A DNA stretch of 61,697 bases from UBA1783 sp964449115 (GTDB lineage: Bacteria > Bacillota_I > Bacilli_A > Erysipelotrichales > Erysipelotrichaceae): assembly GCA_964449115.1 (NCBI GenBank), contig CAYUXW010000009.1, positions 1 to 61,697 of the forward strand. Reading direction: 5' to 3'. The notes under the pieces were generated by a model. It had not been told where the DNA came from. It did not search any database and worked only from the letters and a program-made list of their open reading frames with translations. The translations under genes were made by a program, and so were the position numbers. This document shows positions 25,181 to 35,400 of this stretch, piece after piece (within the stretch, counting starts at the first letter, position 1; each line of letters starts with the position of its first letter).

Positions 25181-25870
25181 ATGGAAATTAAAACCTGGAT
25201 AAAAGAAAACAGTGAAAAACAGTATAAAAGTTTTACTGAAAATCTAGTTAAGACTAAATATGAAATTGTCGGAATAAGAACTCCAAAATTAAGAAAATTT
25301 GCCAAAGAACTTTTAAAGAAACATGGTATAGGTAGCTTAAAAATGTTGAGTGACAATATTTATGAAGAGATTATGCTTCAAGGTTTTATTGTTGCCTATA
25401 GCAATAGAAGCCTAGTCGATAAAAAAGATTTGATTGACAATTATTTATACAAATGTGATTGCTGGAGTTTGGTTGATAGCTTTGTCAGCAGTTTAAAATT
25501 AAAGGGCGAAGAATATCATGAAGGCTACAAGATGCTGAACGAATATCGTGATAATCAGACTAAGATGAAACAATATCCTTATATCGAAAGGTTCGTACTC
25601 TGTTTATCAATGAGTTTATATCTGAATGATCAATATATTGATGAGATACTAGAATATAGTGAGAAGTTAACAGATAGAGAATATACGGTAAAGATGGCCA
25701 ACAGCTGGCTTCTGGCAACAGCTGCTATTGAATACTTTGAACAGGTTATTGATGTTATAATGAAGTTAGATGAAGAAACCTTAAGATATTTCAAAGGAAA
25801 AATAAGAGATTCCTATAGGATCAGTGAAGATAAAAAGGAAAGGGTTAAAAGCTTATGTATCAGGAAATAA
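25181..25870 (+). CDS. DNA alkylation repair protein, AlkD family
   Basis: A 229-residue all-helical HEAT-like protein. The family core is seen in KYEIVGIRTPKLRKFAKEL, EEIMLQGFIVAYS, CDCWSLVDSFVSS (the W and D that line the lesion pocket of AlkD), and MANSWLLATAAIEYFEQV (second pocket W). AlkD-type glycosylases excise N3- and N7-alkyl purines. ATG 25181 has no ribosome site; an extended -10 six bases before it suggests a leaderless mRNA. The frame is open a few codons further upstream, inside the terminator. Overlaps the next gene by 16 bases. Confidence 0.85.
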   Translation: MEIKTWIKENSEKQYKSFTENLVKTKYEIVGIRTPKLRKFAKELLKKHGIGSLKMLSDNIYEEIMLQGFIVAYSNRSLVDKKDLIDNYLYKCDCWSLVDSFVSSLKLKGEEYHEGYKMLNEYRDNQTKMKQYPYIERFVLCLSMSLYLNDQYIDEILEYSEKLTDREYTVKMANSWLLATAAIEYFEQVIDVIMKLDEETLRYFKGKIRDSYRISEDKKERVKSLCIRK

Positions 25871-26058
25871 CAAGAATTGCCATTCATTTTATTATGTTTG
25901 TTGCCAGTTTCTATTGTTTAAGCAGTTTAGATATAGCTAAATTATTGCTTCCAGTGGAAAACAGGGTTGCTAAAGCCCAGTTTTTAGTAATACTTTTATC
26001 AATGGCTTTAGGATATTTAAGTGCTCAGTTTATCTTGTCTATTATGTATAGAATTTAA
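25855..26058 (+). CDS. DUF1146 (YwzB-like) membrane protein
   Basis: A 67-residue protein with two membrane helices and the conserved middle LSSLDIAKLLLP..NRVAKAQFLVILLSMALGYL, the pattern of the YwzB/DUF1146 family of Firmicutes, often found near the ATP synthase operon; its function is not known. It starts inside the end of the AlkD-like gene, with AAAGGG upstream, so the two are co-translated. A strong hairpin follows. Confidence 0.8.
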   Translation: MYQEITRIAIHFIMFVASFYCLSSLDIAKLLLPVENRVAKAQFLVILLSMALGYLSAQFILSIMYRI

Positions 26059-26076
26059 AATATTTTAGGAAAAACA

Positions 26077-26110
26077 CAAAAACCCCACTAATAAGATATT
26101 AGGGGGTTTT
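26077..26110 (+). terminator. Terminator that also holds the next gene's RBS
   Basis: AAAAACCCC-A-CTAAT pairs with ATTAG-GGGGTTTTT (one bulged A). The right arm ends three bases before ATG 26114, and its GGGGG is the only ribosome-site-like sequence of that gene. Confidence 0.8.
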
Positions 26111-26113
26111 TAT

Positions 26114-26686
26114 ATGGTGGGATTTAATTTAATTGAATTGGTTAATTTAGAAAAAAATGAAATAAAACTGGATAGGGCAATAAAGGAATATTTAGAAATT
26201 GAAAAAGAAGAATTAAAGGGTTTAAGTAACTACGATTTAAAAGAAAGGTTGATAAGCGAATGTAATTATCTTGAAAGATCAAAACTTAAATCCTGTATCA
26301 AATATGGAATGGTAATAAGTCCTGGAGATATCTGCTTTATCGATTTTGGCAGACAATATCTTTCAGAGACAGGTTTTTTGCATTTTGGATTAGTTTTAAA
26401 AATGTTTAATTCTAAAGCCCTTGTTATTCCTATGACTTCAAATTCAGAGGCTTATTACAGCGCCTATGATAAAAAAACAAATCCCAACGGCTCTTCACAT
26501 TTGATGCGATTGGGACTTGTTAAGGGACTGAATAGACATTCAGTATTATTTTTAAATGATGTTAAATATATTAATACAGCGAGAATTATAGATATCAAAG
26601 CTCATATAAGCACCGATTCAATTCTGTTTCAGAAAATATATCAAAGGTTTCTACAGACAGTCCAGTTTGATGAAATAATGTTATAA
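26114..26686 (+). CDS. PemK/MazF-like protein with helical N-terminal extension
   Basis: A 190-residue protein. From residue 66 it reads MVISPGDICFIDFGRQYLSE...HFGLVLKM..SKALVIPMTSNS, the beta-barrel pattern of PemK/MazF endoribonuclease toxins (GDI.+.D.G, then a G+V+ strand and +P+T), and continues SVLFLNDVKYIN..RI. The first 65 residues are charged helices (EIKLDRAIKEYLEIEKEELKG) not found in ordinary PemK. No antitoxin gene stands next to it. It may be a regulator or a toxin controlled within one chain. Its ribosome site lies in a terminator stem. Function is inferred from fold pattern only. Confidence 0.6.
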   Translation: MVGFNLIELVNLEKNEIKLDRAIKEYLEIEKEELKGLSNYDLKERLISECNYLERSKLKSCIKYGMVISPGDICFIDFGRQYLSETGFLHFGLVLKMFNSKALVIPMTSNSEAYYSAYDKKTNPNGSSHLMRLGLVKGLNRHSVLFLNDVKYINTARIIDIKAHISTDSILFQKIYQRFLQTVQFDEIML

Positions 26687-26687
26687 T
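26679..26687 (+). promoter_or_regulatory. Extended -10 for a leaderless tilS
   Basis: TGT-TATAAT again ends six bases before an ATG (26694), the same layout as at 25166-25181. The element overlaps the end of the PemK-like gene. No Shine-Dalgarno is visible for tilS. Confidence 0.6.
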
Positions 26688-26693
26688 TAATGC

Positions 26694-27920
26694 ATGGGCA
26701 TTAGTTTAAATTTAAAGAAAGAAAAGAAGTATTTAGTAGCGGTATCAGGTGGATGTGATTCGATGATGCTACTTTCTTTGTGTGTAAAGCAGGGCTATGA
26801 TATCGTAGTTGCTCATGTAAACTATAAATTAAGAAAAGGTGCTGATAGAGATGAGAAGATAGTCAGTGACTATTGTAAAAATCATAAACTACCTTTTTAT
26901 GTCGATTATCCAGTTTATGAAGACAAGGATAATTTTCAAGCCTGGGCAAGAGAAGTTAGATACAGCTTCTTTAAAAAAGTTTATGATTTAGAAAAATGTG
27001 AAACTTTACTTTTGGCTCATCATTTAGATGATTCACTGGAGAATTATCTGATGAGCAAAGAAAGAAATTCTAGAAGCTGGTTTTATGGAATCAGCAAAGA
27101 AGCATATCATCATGGTATGAAAATCCTCAGACCTCTGATTAATTTGAGAAAAAAGGAAATTGAACAGTACTGTACGGATAATAAAATTCAGTTTGGTCTA
27201 GATGAGACAAACCTGTCTTATAAATATACTCGCAATAGAATCAGGGCTGAGCAACTGGAAAAGTTAACTGAACAAGAGGTTGAATCACTTCAAAAAGAGA
27301 TGGAAGAAGAAAACAAAAAATTAAGAAATGATCTCAACTATATTCAGGGGAAATATAACTTTGATCAGGAAATTGCGGTTAATGAATATCTAAAAGAAAC
27401 AGAAAGAATAAAAACGCTGATCTTGAGATATTTGTTGAAACAGAGTTGCCCAGAAAAAAGTTTTTCTTCTAACTTTATTTGGGATTTGAAAGAAAAAATA
27501 GATAAATCAAATCAGGGGTTTAAAAATGAAATAGCTGAAGACAAACTTATTGTTTGTGAATATGGTTTCTTGTATTGCTGTAAAAAGAAGGATGATTTTA
27601 ACTATGTTCTTGAAAAAATTGAATATCTGGAAACTGAGTATTTTAAATTATCAGACAAGGGAACAATAATTCAGCAGATGACAATAAAGGAAACAGATTT
27701 TCCTTTGGTTATCAGAAATTATCAATCAGCGGATCAAATTAAACTTAGATATGGTCATAAAAAGGTTAATCGGTTTTTAATTGACCGAAAAATTCTTTAT
27801 AGAGATAGAATTAAATGGCCGGTAGTAGTCAACAGTAATAATCAGGTGATATTTGTGAAAGATATTGGTTGTGATGTAAATCATTACTCTATTAAACCTA
27901 ATTTATTTATGGTAGAATAA
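26694..27920 (+). CDS. tilS: tRNA(Ile)-lysidine synthase
   Basis: Attaches lysine to C34 of tRNA-Ile (CAU) so that it reads AUA. The 408-residue protein opens with the PP-loop KYLVAVSGGCDSMMLLSLC, then VAHVNYKLRKGADRDE, LLLAHHLDDSLENYLM and RPLINLRKKEIEQYC, all TilS motifs, and has a C-terminal domain with IRNYQSADQIKL. It is a little shorter than usual. It heads the tilS-hpt-ftsH-hslO-dusB block. The start has no ribosome site (see the promoter just before). Confidence 0.95.
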   Translation: MGISLNLKKEKKYLVAVSGGCDSMMLLSLCVKQGYDIVVAHVNYKLRKGADRDEKIVSDYCKNHKLPFYVDYPVYEDKDNFQAWAREVRYSFFKKVYDLEKCETLLLAHHLDDSLENYLMSKERNSRSWFYGISKEAYHHGMKILRPLINLRKKEIEQYCTDNKIQFGLDETNLSYKYTRNRIRAEQLEKLTEQEVESLQKEMEEENKKLRNDLNYIQGKYNFDQEIAVNEYLKETERIKTLILRYLLKQSCPEKSFSSNFIWDLKEKIDKSNQGFKNEIAEDKLIVCEYGFLYCCKKKDDFNYVLEKIEYLETEYFKLSDKGTIIQQMTIKETDFPLVIRNYQSADQIKLRYGHKKVNRFLIDRKILYRDRIKWPVVVNSNNQVIFVKDIGCDVNHYSIKPNLFMVE

Positions 27921-27952
27921 TAAATGTTACATTAAAAGAGAGGTTATTTTTT

Positions 27953-28489
27953 ATGCATAAAGATTGTAAAAAAATTCTAATTAGCGAAAAAGAAATAGTT
28001 GAAAGATGTAAACAATTAGGCAAGCAGTTATCCGAAGATTACAAGGATAATGAACACAATGTTTTATATGTTAGCATATTAAAAGGTTCAATCCCTTTTA
28101 TGGCTGAATTGATAAAACACATTTCAATCGATATTGAAATTGATTTTATTGCTGCCAGCAGCTATGAAGGAACTGAATCATTAGGAGACATTAAAATTAT
28201 TAAGGACCTGGATTGCTCAGTTATTGATCGAGACATAGTAATCATTGAAGATATTATTGACACAGGATTGACAATCAGGAAGATAAAAGAACTGTTATAT
28301 CATAAGGGTGCTCATAATGTTAAAGTAGTTGCTTTGCTAAATAAACAATCTAGAAGAATATGTGACGTACAAGCTGACTATGTTGGCTTTGAGATAGAAA
28401 ACGAATTTGTTATCGGATTTGGTTTAGACTTCAATCAGAAGTATCGTAACCTTCCATACATTGGCGTTTTAAAGGAAGAATGTTACTAG
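27953..28489 (+). CDS. hpt: Hypoxanthine phosphoribosyltransferase
   Basis: Purine salvage: hypoxanthine or guanine plus PRPP to IMP or GMP. The 178-residue protein has VLYVSILKGSIPFMAEL, the flexible loop AASSYEGTESLG, and the PRPP loop VIIEDIIDTGLTIRKI. AGAGAGG precedes the start. It sits between tilS and ftsH, the order found throughout Firmicutes, and 16 bases before ftsH. Confidence 0.95.
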   Translation: MHKDCKKILISEKEIVERCKQLGKQLSEDYKDNEHNVLYVSILKGSIPFMAELIKHISIDIEIDFIAASSYEGTESLGDIKIIKDLDCSVIDRDIVIIEDIIDTGLTIRKIKELLYHKGAHNVKVVALLNKQSRRICDVQADYVGFEIENEFVIGFGLDFNQKYRNLPYIGVLKEECY

Positions 28490-28504
28490 AAGGAGAAAAC
28501 AAAA

Positions 28505-30367
28505 GTGAAAAATAGACGATGGACAAGCATCATTCCATATCTGTTAGCGACAATTCTTATTTCTAATTTATTTATGTTTGTTGGTTCAAGTAGAACCCAG
28601 GCAGTAAATTATGGTGAATTTGTCAAAATTATAGAGACAAAGCAAATTGAATCGGTAGTATTAACGATGAATACGACGGTTATCGATATTACTGGTGTTT
28701 ATAAAGAAAAAGATGTTGAATATACCTTTGTTGCTGCTGTACCTAATACCCAGCAACAAAATGATGATTTAATGGTGCTTCTTACAGAGAAGGTTACTGA
28801 TGCAAATATTAAGATTAGAAACCCATACCAGACAAATTATCTGGCAGAGTTTTTGGCTGAGGTTGTACCAATGCTGCTTTTGGTTGGTTTTGGTATTATG
28901 ATGATTAGTAGAATGAGTGCCGGTTCCAATAACAAGGCCTTTGAATTCTCAAAATCAAGAGCCAGACTGGAAGGCAATATCAAAGTTAAATTTGATGATG
29001 TTGCTGGATGTGAAGAAGAAAAGGAAGAAATGGCAGAAATCATTGAGTACCTGAGAAATCCTTCGCGCTTTACAAAGATGGGCGCAAGAATTCCTAAAGG
29101 TATCCTGATGGTAGGTGCTCCAGGAACAGGAAAAACATTATTGGCTAAAGCTGTTGCTGGTGAAGCTGATGTACCGTTTTATTCAATCTCTGGTTCTGAC
29201 TTTGTTGAGATGTTTGTTGGTGTTGGTGCCAGCAGAGTCAGAGATATGTTTAAAACAGCTCAGAAGACAGCTCCATGTATCGTATTTATTGATGAAATTG
29301 ATGCTGTTGGTAGACAGCGCGGTGCTGGTTTAGGTGGCGGAAATGATGAAAGAGAACAGACATTAAACCAATTACTGGTTGAAATGGATGGTATTGGTGA
29401 AAATGCCGGTATTGTTATTATTGCGGCAACCAATAGACCAGATGTCTTAGACCCTGCCCTGTTAAGACCAGGCAGATTTGATAGACAGATTACAGTTTCT
29501 ATGCCTGATAAAAAAGGAAGAAAAGCGATTTTGGAAGTACATGCCAGAAATAAAAAACTTGATGCTGACATTGATTTAGATGCTTTAGCTTCAAGAACTC
29601 CAGGATTCTCTGGTGCTGATTTAGAGAACATTTTAAATGAAGCAGCAATCATGGCTGTTAGAAACAATCATGACAGAATCAAGATGATTGACTTAGATGA
29701 AGGTATTGACAGAACTCTGGCTGGTCCAGCTAAAAAGAGTAGAAAATATACTGATAAGGAAAAAAGACTTGTTGCTGTTCATGAAGCTGGCCATGCAGTT
29801 ATTGGCATTTTCTTAGAGGCAGCTAATATTGTTCAAAAGGTTACTATTATCCCTCGTGGTGATGCGGGTGGGTATAATCTGATGACACCAAAAGAAGATA
29901 CAATGCTGTCAACTAAAAGTGAACTGGAAGCTCAGATTTGTGGTCTTTTAGGTGGAAGAGTAGCTGAAGAGTTGGTACTCAATGAAATTTCAACTGGTGC
30001 TACTAACGATATTGAAAGAGCAACAAAGATTGCTCAGGCAATGGTAAGCTCATTTGGTATGTCTTCTTTAGGACCTATCCAGTATTCAAGAGAAGATGGA
30101 AACGTCTTCTTAGGAAGAGACTATACAACCAATAAGAGCAATTCAGATAAAGTAGCGACAGAAATTGATGCTGAAGTAAGAAAAATTATTGATAGAGCTT
30201 ATAAACAGGCTCAAGAGATAATCAGCAAACATCGTACGGAATTAGATAATATTGTCGAAGCTTTAATTGAACATGAAACACTGACAAAAGAAGATTTAGA
30301 TAATATTGTTAAATACGGAACAATCAATGCTCCAGCAGAACAGGTTGAAGAAAAATTAGAAAATTAA
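28505..30367 (+). CDS. ftsH: ATP-dependent zinc metalloprotease FtsH
   Basis: Membrane AAA+ protease for quality control. The 620-residue protein starts at GTG with AGAAGGAG upstream. It has two membrane helices (about 10-28 and 115-134) around an extracytoplasmic domain, Walker A GAPGTGKT, Walker B CIVFIDEIDAVG, the second region of homology with arginine fingers (LDPALLRPGRFDR), and the zinc site HEAGHAVIG. Length is normal. The C-terminal tail is short and acidic. Confidence 0.97.
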   Translation: MKNRRWTSIIPYLLATILISNLFMFVGSSRTQAVNYGEFVKIIETKQIESVVLTMNTTVIDITGVYKEKDVEYTFVAAVPNTQQQNDDLMVLLTEKVTDANIKIRNPYQTNYLAEFLAEVVPMLLLVGFGIMMISRMSAGSNNKAFEFSKSRARLEGNIKVKFDDVAGCEEEKEEMAEIIEYLRNPSRFTKMGARIPKGILMVGAPGTGKTLLAKAVAGEADVPFYSISGSDFVEMFVGVGASRVRDMFKTAQKTAPCIVFIDEIDAVGRQRGAGLGGGNDEREQTLNQLLVEMDGIGENAGIVIIAATNRPDVLDPALLRPGRFDRQITVSMPDKKGRKAILEVHARNKKLDADIDLDALASRTPGFSGADLENILNEAAIMAVRNNHDRIKMIDLDEGIDRTLAGPAKKSRKYTDKEKRLVAVHEAGHAVIGIFLEAANIVQKVTIIPRGDAGGYNLMTPKEDTMLSTKSELEAQICGLLGGRVAEELVLNEISTGATNDIERATKIAQAMVSSFGMSSLGPIQYSREDGNVFLGRDYTTNKSNSDKVATEIDAEVRKIIDRAYKQAQEIISKHRTELDNIVEALIEHETLTKEDLDNIVKYGTINAPAEQVEEKLEN

Positions 30368-30375
30368 AATAATAA

Positions 30376-30400
30376 TACAGCTGGCAATTGTCAGCTGTTT
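30376..30400 (+). terminator. Weak hairpin terminator between ftsH and hslO
   Basis: ACAGCTGGCA and TGTCAGCTGT pair with one G-T, followed by only four T. It may reduce rather than stop transcription into hslO. Confidence 0.5.
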
Positions 30401-30421
30401 TAAGCAGAAGGAGTAGTAAAA

Positions 30422-31333
30422 ATGGATAAATTATCAAGAGGTACAGCATTAAATGGAAATGTTAGAGTATTCTGCTGTAAAACAACAAAATTAGTCCAGG
30501 AAGCAGTAGACAGGCACAATTGTTTACCAACTGCCGCAGCAGCCTTAGGGAGAACACTTTCAGTTGGTTGCATTATGGGAACAATGCTAAAAGATAAAAA
30601 GGAAAAAATTGAAATTCAAATAGATGGTCAGGGACCTTTGGGTATGATAGTTGTTGATGCTTATCATAATGGTACGGTCAGAGGATTGGTAAGCAATCCA
30701 CATGTGGAAGTGTATAAAGATGACAATCCACAGAAGCTGGATGTCGGCAAAGCTGTCGGTACTGATGGAGTATTAAGGGTGATTAAAGACATGAGTATGA
30801 AAAGACCTTTTATTTCTGAGGTTCCGCTTCAAACTGGGGAAATAGGTGATGATTTTGCCTATTATTATATGAAAAGTGAACAGACACCTTCAGTTGTAAG
30901 TGTGGGAGTTTTAATTGACACTGATTATTCAGTTAAAGCCGCTGGTGCTCTGGTTATTCAGATGATGCCTTCAGCAACTGAAAAAGATATTGAAATAGTT
31001 GAAGAAATTGTGGCACATCTAAAACCGATTTCTCAAATTATTGATGAAATGGAAGATCCTTCAGAAATAGTAAAAGCTATTTTTGATGACTATGATGAAC
31101 TGGCAACTCAAGAGCTGAGTTTCAAGTGTGAGTGCAGCAAGGGTAAATTTGCGGTTGTATTAAGCAGACTGCCAAAAGAAGATTTACAGCAGATGATTGC
31201 TGAAGATCATGGCTGTGAAGTAGTCTGCAGGTTCTGTAATACGAAATATCATTATGATGAGGGAACATTACAGGGTTATGTAAATGCTCAGATAGCTTAC
31301 GAAAAAAGTCAACAGGCGGCAGGTAAGGCATAA
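30422..31333 (+). CDS. hslO: Redox-regulated chaperone Hsp33
   Basis: Holdase turned on by oxidation. The 303-residue protein has the N-terminal domain (QEAVDRHNCLPTAAAALGRTL, DGQGPLG, GYVSNPHVE-like RGLVSNPHVE) and the C-terminal zinc centre: KCEC near 234-237 and CRFC about 30 residues later, the CxC...CxxC pattern. AAGGAG stands before the start. It follows ftsH, as in most Firmicutes. Confidence 0.95.
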   Translation: MDKLSRGTALNGNVRVFCCKTTKLVQEAVDRHNCLPTAAAALGRTLSVGCIMGTMLKDKKEKIEIQIDGQGPLGMIVVDAYHNGTVRGLVSNPHVEVYKDDNPQKLDVGKAVGTDGVLRVIKDMSMKRPFISEVPLQTGEIGDDFAYYYMKSEQTPSVVSVGVLIDTDYSVKAAGALVIQMMPSATEKDIEIVEEIVAHLKPISQIIDEMEDPSEIVKAIFDDYDELATQELSFKCECSKGKFAVVLSRLPKEDLQQMIAEDHGCEVVCRFCNTKYHYDEGTLQGYVNAQIAYEKSQQAAGKA

Positions 31334-31338
31334 GATTG

Positions 31339-32343
31339 ATGCAACAGCTTAAAATAGGTAATGTAATCTTGGATAACAGAATTATCGTTGGCCCTATGGC
31401 GGGTATCAGCAATAATTCTTTTAGAACAGTCATCAAAGAATTTGGTGGAGCTTTAATATACTCTGAAATGATTTCAGATAAGGCTATCTGTTTTAAAAAC
31501 AAGAAGACCTTGAAAATGTGTATTGTCAATCAGGAAGAAAGGCCAATTGCTTTGCAGCTATTTGGTCATGATATTGATACGATGGTCCAGGCAGCAGTTT
31601 ATCTGGATAAAAAAACTACTTGTGACATTATAGATATCAACATGGGCTGTCCTGTCCCCAAGGTATGTAAAAGCAAGGCTGGAAGTGCTCTAATGCAAAT
31701 GCCTGAACACGCCTATCAGCTGGTAAAAGCGATAGTTGATAGTGTTGATAAACCAGTAACCGTTAAATTAAGAGCAGGCTGGAATCATCAACAGATAAAT
31801 GTCGTAGAAATGGCTTTACTGATGGAAAAGGCTGGAGTAAGTGCGATTGCGGTTCATCCAAGAACCAGAAGTGATTATTACTCAGGTCGTTCTAACTGGG
31901 ATTTAATCAGACAGGTAAAAGAAGTTGTCAAAATTCCAGTAATTGGCAATGGTGATGTAAGAATTTTAGAAGACTATATTGAAATGCGAAAGCAGACCAA
32001 CTGTGATTTTGTGATGGTAGCTAGAGGATGTCTAGGTAACCCATGGCTGATAAAACAATTAGTTGAGTATGAAAAAACTGGCAAAATTGTTGAAGAGCCA
32101 ACCTACAGGGAAAAAATAGACCAATGCCTGTATCATGCCAGAGAACTGATTAAACTAAAGGGAGAAAAAATTGGTATCAAAATGATGAGAGGTCATGCCT
32201 GCTGGTATATCAATGGTTTAACTCATGCCAATAAAGTAAAGGCGAAAATTAATAAGATTATCAAATATGAAGACTTAGATAATCTAATGGAAAGGTATAA
32301 ATATGCCTTAGAAAATGAGGATTATTCATACTTTGAAGAATAA
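31339..32343 (+). CDS. dusB: tRNA-dihydrouridine synthase
   Basis: FMN enzyme that reduces uridines in the tRNA D loop. The 334-residue protein has the barrel start VGPMAGISNNSFR, the catalytic-Cys motif INMGCPVPKVCKSKAGSALM, KLRAGW, AVHPRTRSDYYSG and the FMN phosphate site GNGDV. I chose ATG 31339 over the TTG at 31336; AAGG lies upstream within hslO. It is five bases behind hslO. Confidence 0.94.
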   Translation: MQQLKIGNVILDNRIIVGPMAGISNNSFRTVIKEFGGALIYSEMISDKAICFKNKKTLKMCIVNQEERPIALQLFGHDIDTMVQAAVYLDKKTTCDIIDINMGCPVPKVCKSKAGSALMQMPEHAYQLVKAIVDSVDKPVTVKLRAGWNHQQINVVEMALLMEKAGVSAIAVHPRTRSDYYSGRSNWDLIRQVKEVVKIPVIGNGDVRILEDYIEMRKQTNCDFVMVARGCLGNPWLIKQLVEYEKTGKIVEEPTYREKIDQCLYHARELIKLKGEKIGIKMMRGHACWYINGLTHANKVKAKINKIIKYEDLDNLMERYKYALENEDYSYFEE

Positions 32344-32404
32344 AAAAAGTTTACAACTATAATATCTGGGTGTATTGTAGTTATGGATAAAACAGGAGGT
32401 AGTT

Positions 32405-35400
32405 ATGAAAAAACTGTTTTCTATTATCCTGGCAGTTTTGATTATTTTTTCCAATCTTTATGTTATAAAGGCAAAAAGTATCGAAAAGCTGGGAAGTGAA
32501 GGTCAAATAGACAATGCCGGCATCAGTTATGAAATGACATATAACAATTTACCTTCCAGTGTCTATTACGGTATTAACGGAATAGATATTATCAACGAAG
32601 AGGGCAAAACCCACTTCCAGACAGAATTTCCAGTTTTGAAACTCATTATTATTAATGATGTGGATAATGATGGAAATGCTGATTTTTTAGTATTTCAGAA
32701 AGTAGCAGAGTTTAATGATCAATTGTTTGTGATCAGTTCAAAAGATGGAAGAGTTATCTCTTCTGCTAGATTGACGCATTTGGCTACTGACCAATATTTA
32801 GGAAATGTAGAAAACAATTCTTATATCCTGGACATGCGCTATGTTGAAGGGAAAGTATTAGTTTTATACGATTATAAAATCTTAAATATTAATCCTGAAG
32901 ATTGTTCAATAGTTTATGAATATGAAAATAAAGACAATATTTGGGACTTTGAAGTTGTTGATGGCAGAATCTATTTTATTGACCAAATAGGACAAGTTGG
33001 AGTTTTGGATTTTGAAACCGGAGAAGTAATAGAAATCAATGTAATCGCCAATAAATATGATGTCACATTGAGATTTGATGAAAACTATTCTTTATCTGCC
33101 CAGATGAGTCTTTTTGATATCTACTATGATGGCAGTCAACTATATGTCTTAAGTGAAGATGGTTATATTTATTTATATGATTTTGAAAAAAACTCATTTG
33201 ATAATGTACCAATTGGTCTTATTTCCAGTGAAGATTACCAAAGAATTATTTCTGAAAATTATGGCTGGATCAATGGTCCGGTACACCTTCCAGTAGGAAT
33301 ATATAGAGGAAATTTCAGAGGTTATAAAGTAGTGGATGATATTGGAACTCATCTTCTGATTTCCTGTTATTTTTTAGATGATGAGTCTTTAGCTGTAGAT
33401 ATAGACTATTTCTTTACCCAGAAGTATGCTCTCTATAATAAGGAAGATAAATCGATTACTTTGCTTGGTGGCAATGTTGCCTCTTATAAATACAGCAAAG
33501 CTGTCTTTGCTCAGTATGAAGTTGATGGTGAACTAAAAGATGTAATTACTACAGTTTTCACTTCCGAAGATAAAAGGCTGAGAGTTAATATCTTTGATTA
33601 TGAAGGTAATCAGTTATTGCAGAAAGATGTTGCTGTGGATTCTTTATACTCAATGAGTAAATATAATTTCAAATATGATGGAAACCAGGGATATGTGTTA
33701 GAGATTTTCTCTGGTGGTGTTGTCATTATTGACAAGAAGCTATCATCAGCAGTTTATCTATACGATAGTGCTTATACCAGTATGGAATTAATCAAAGATG
33801 ATTATATTATCTTGTCTTATAAGGTAAATGGAATTACCAATAAGATAGCTAAATATCAAATCGATTTAAAAACGTTGATTTGGTCATATGAATTAGATAT
33901 TAAGGATAAAAACCATGGTTTTGAAACTTTAAAATATGATGATTTTAATATGGATGGTGTGATTGATGTAATTGGAGTAGTTATCAGCTATAGCGATAAA
34001 GATGAACCTAGATATAGTAACTACATCATCGTTGATGGTGCCAACGGTAATGTTTTAGCTAATAAAAAGATTTTTCTCTATGAAAGTTATGATGATAAAG
34101 GTAGAAAATACAATGTCTACGCTTCATCAAAAGAAGTAGATTTAATAAGAGATCTAAATGGAGATAAAAAGAAGGAGTTATTGATTCCTGAAGGAATTGT
34201 GGCTAGTAACAGCTGGTCTTTGAAGGGAAATGTTGACACCTACATGGATACCAAGGGATTTGCTCATCCTGTTGGTGATATCAATCAAGATGGTTTTGTA
34301 GATTATATTTCCATCAGTGATACCAAAGTAGAGATGTGGACTTCCAGAGTCTATTACACTTACAATGTCGAGTATAAAAAACAAAGTGCTTCAATCTCTA
34401 TGAATAAAGATCACATGAACCTGACATATGGAACGGTGTTTGCCGATATTAATAATGATGGTGTTAAAGAGTTTGTTTTAGTAAACAAAAATGCTGCAGG
34501 AAATCAAATATTTGATGTCTATGACGGTAAAACATTTAAGAAAATGTACTCTTTATGTAAAGATGGAGTACGTGATTATGAAACTTTTGCCCTGCTTGAT
34601 ATCGATTTAAACAATGATGGTTATAACGAAATATATCATGCCACATACTATTGGGGAACATATGTCATCGTTGATGGTAAAACGGGTGAAGATTTAACCT
34701 GGATTAACAGATATGAATATGAAAACATAATGATAAAGGAAGATTATGGTTATACTCCTGATTATATTGTTTCATTTATGATTGAAGAAAAACCTGCTAC
34801 AGGACTGATCAAGGTTAGTGATTTCAATGGAGATGGAATTAACGATTTTGCGGTATTGAAGAGTTACTACGATGAAGAACAGTGGCGCCAGGTAAGTTCA
34901 TTAATGATATATGATTCTCTGACATTCAATTTATTAAAAGAAGTCAAGTTATCATTAAATGATTGGGCAGAAGATTATAGTGATGTTGAAAATACTGAAA
35001 GATACGTTATTGTTAAAATAATGAATGAAAGAGTAATGTTAATCGACTTAGAAGAATTTAAAGATATTGCCGATTATAATCTAACTGGTGATAAGTTCTG
35101 TTTGATTAATGATAATACTATTTTAGTGAGTACTGCTCAAAATGAAGCCTATACTATTGATATAGGAGAATCATTTACTATTACTAGCAAGTTTGATGAG
35201 CAGATCAGCAATAATACCATTCTTTTAGAGTGGAAAACAGCAGCTCCTTATGCGATTACTTCAATCTATGATAATGATGTCTTGATTACTAAAACTCAAG
35301 ATAAACAACTTGAATTAAAATTAACTCAGGGGTATCACAGAATTACTTTAGTTTTAGATGATGGACAAGGGAAAAGTTCAAAGGCTAGTTTTGAAATTAC

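Noticed and set aside
29260..29667. Minus-strand frame inside ftsH
   Set aside because: Lies wholly opposite conserved AAA+ codons and has no ribosome site.
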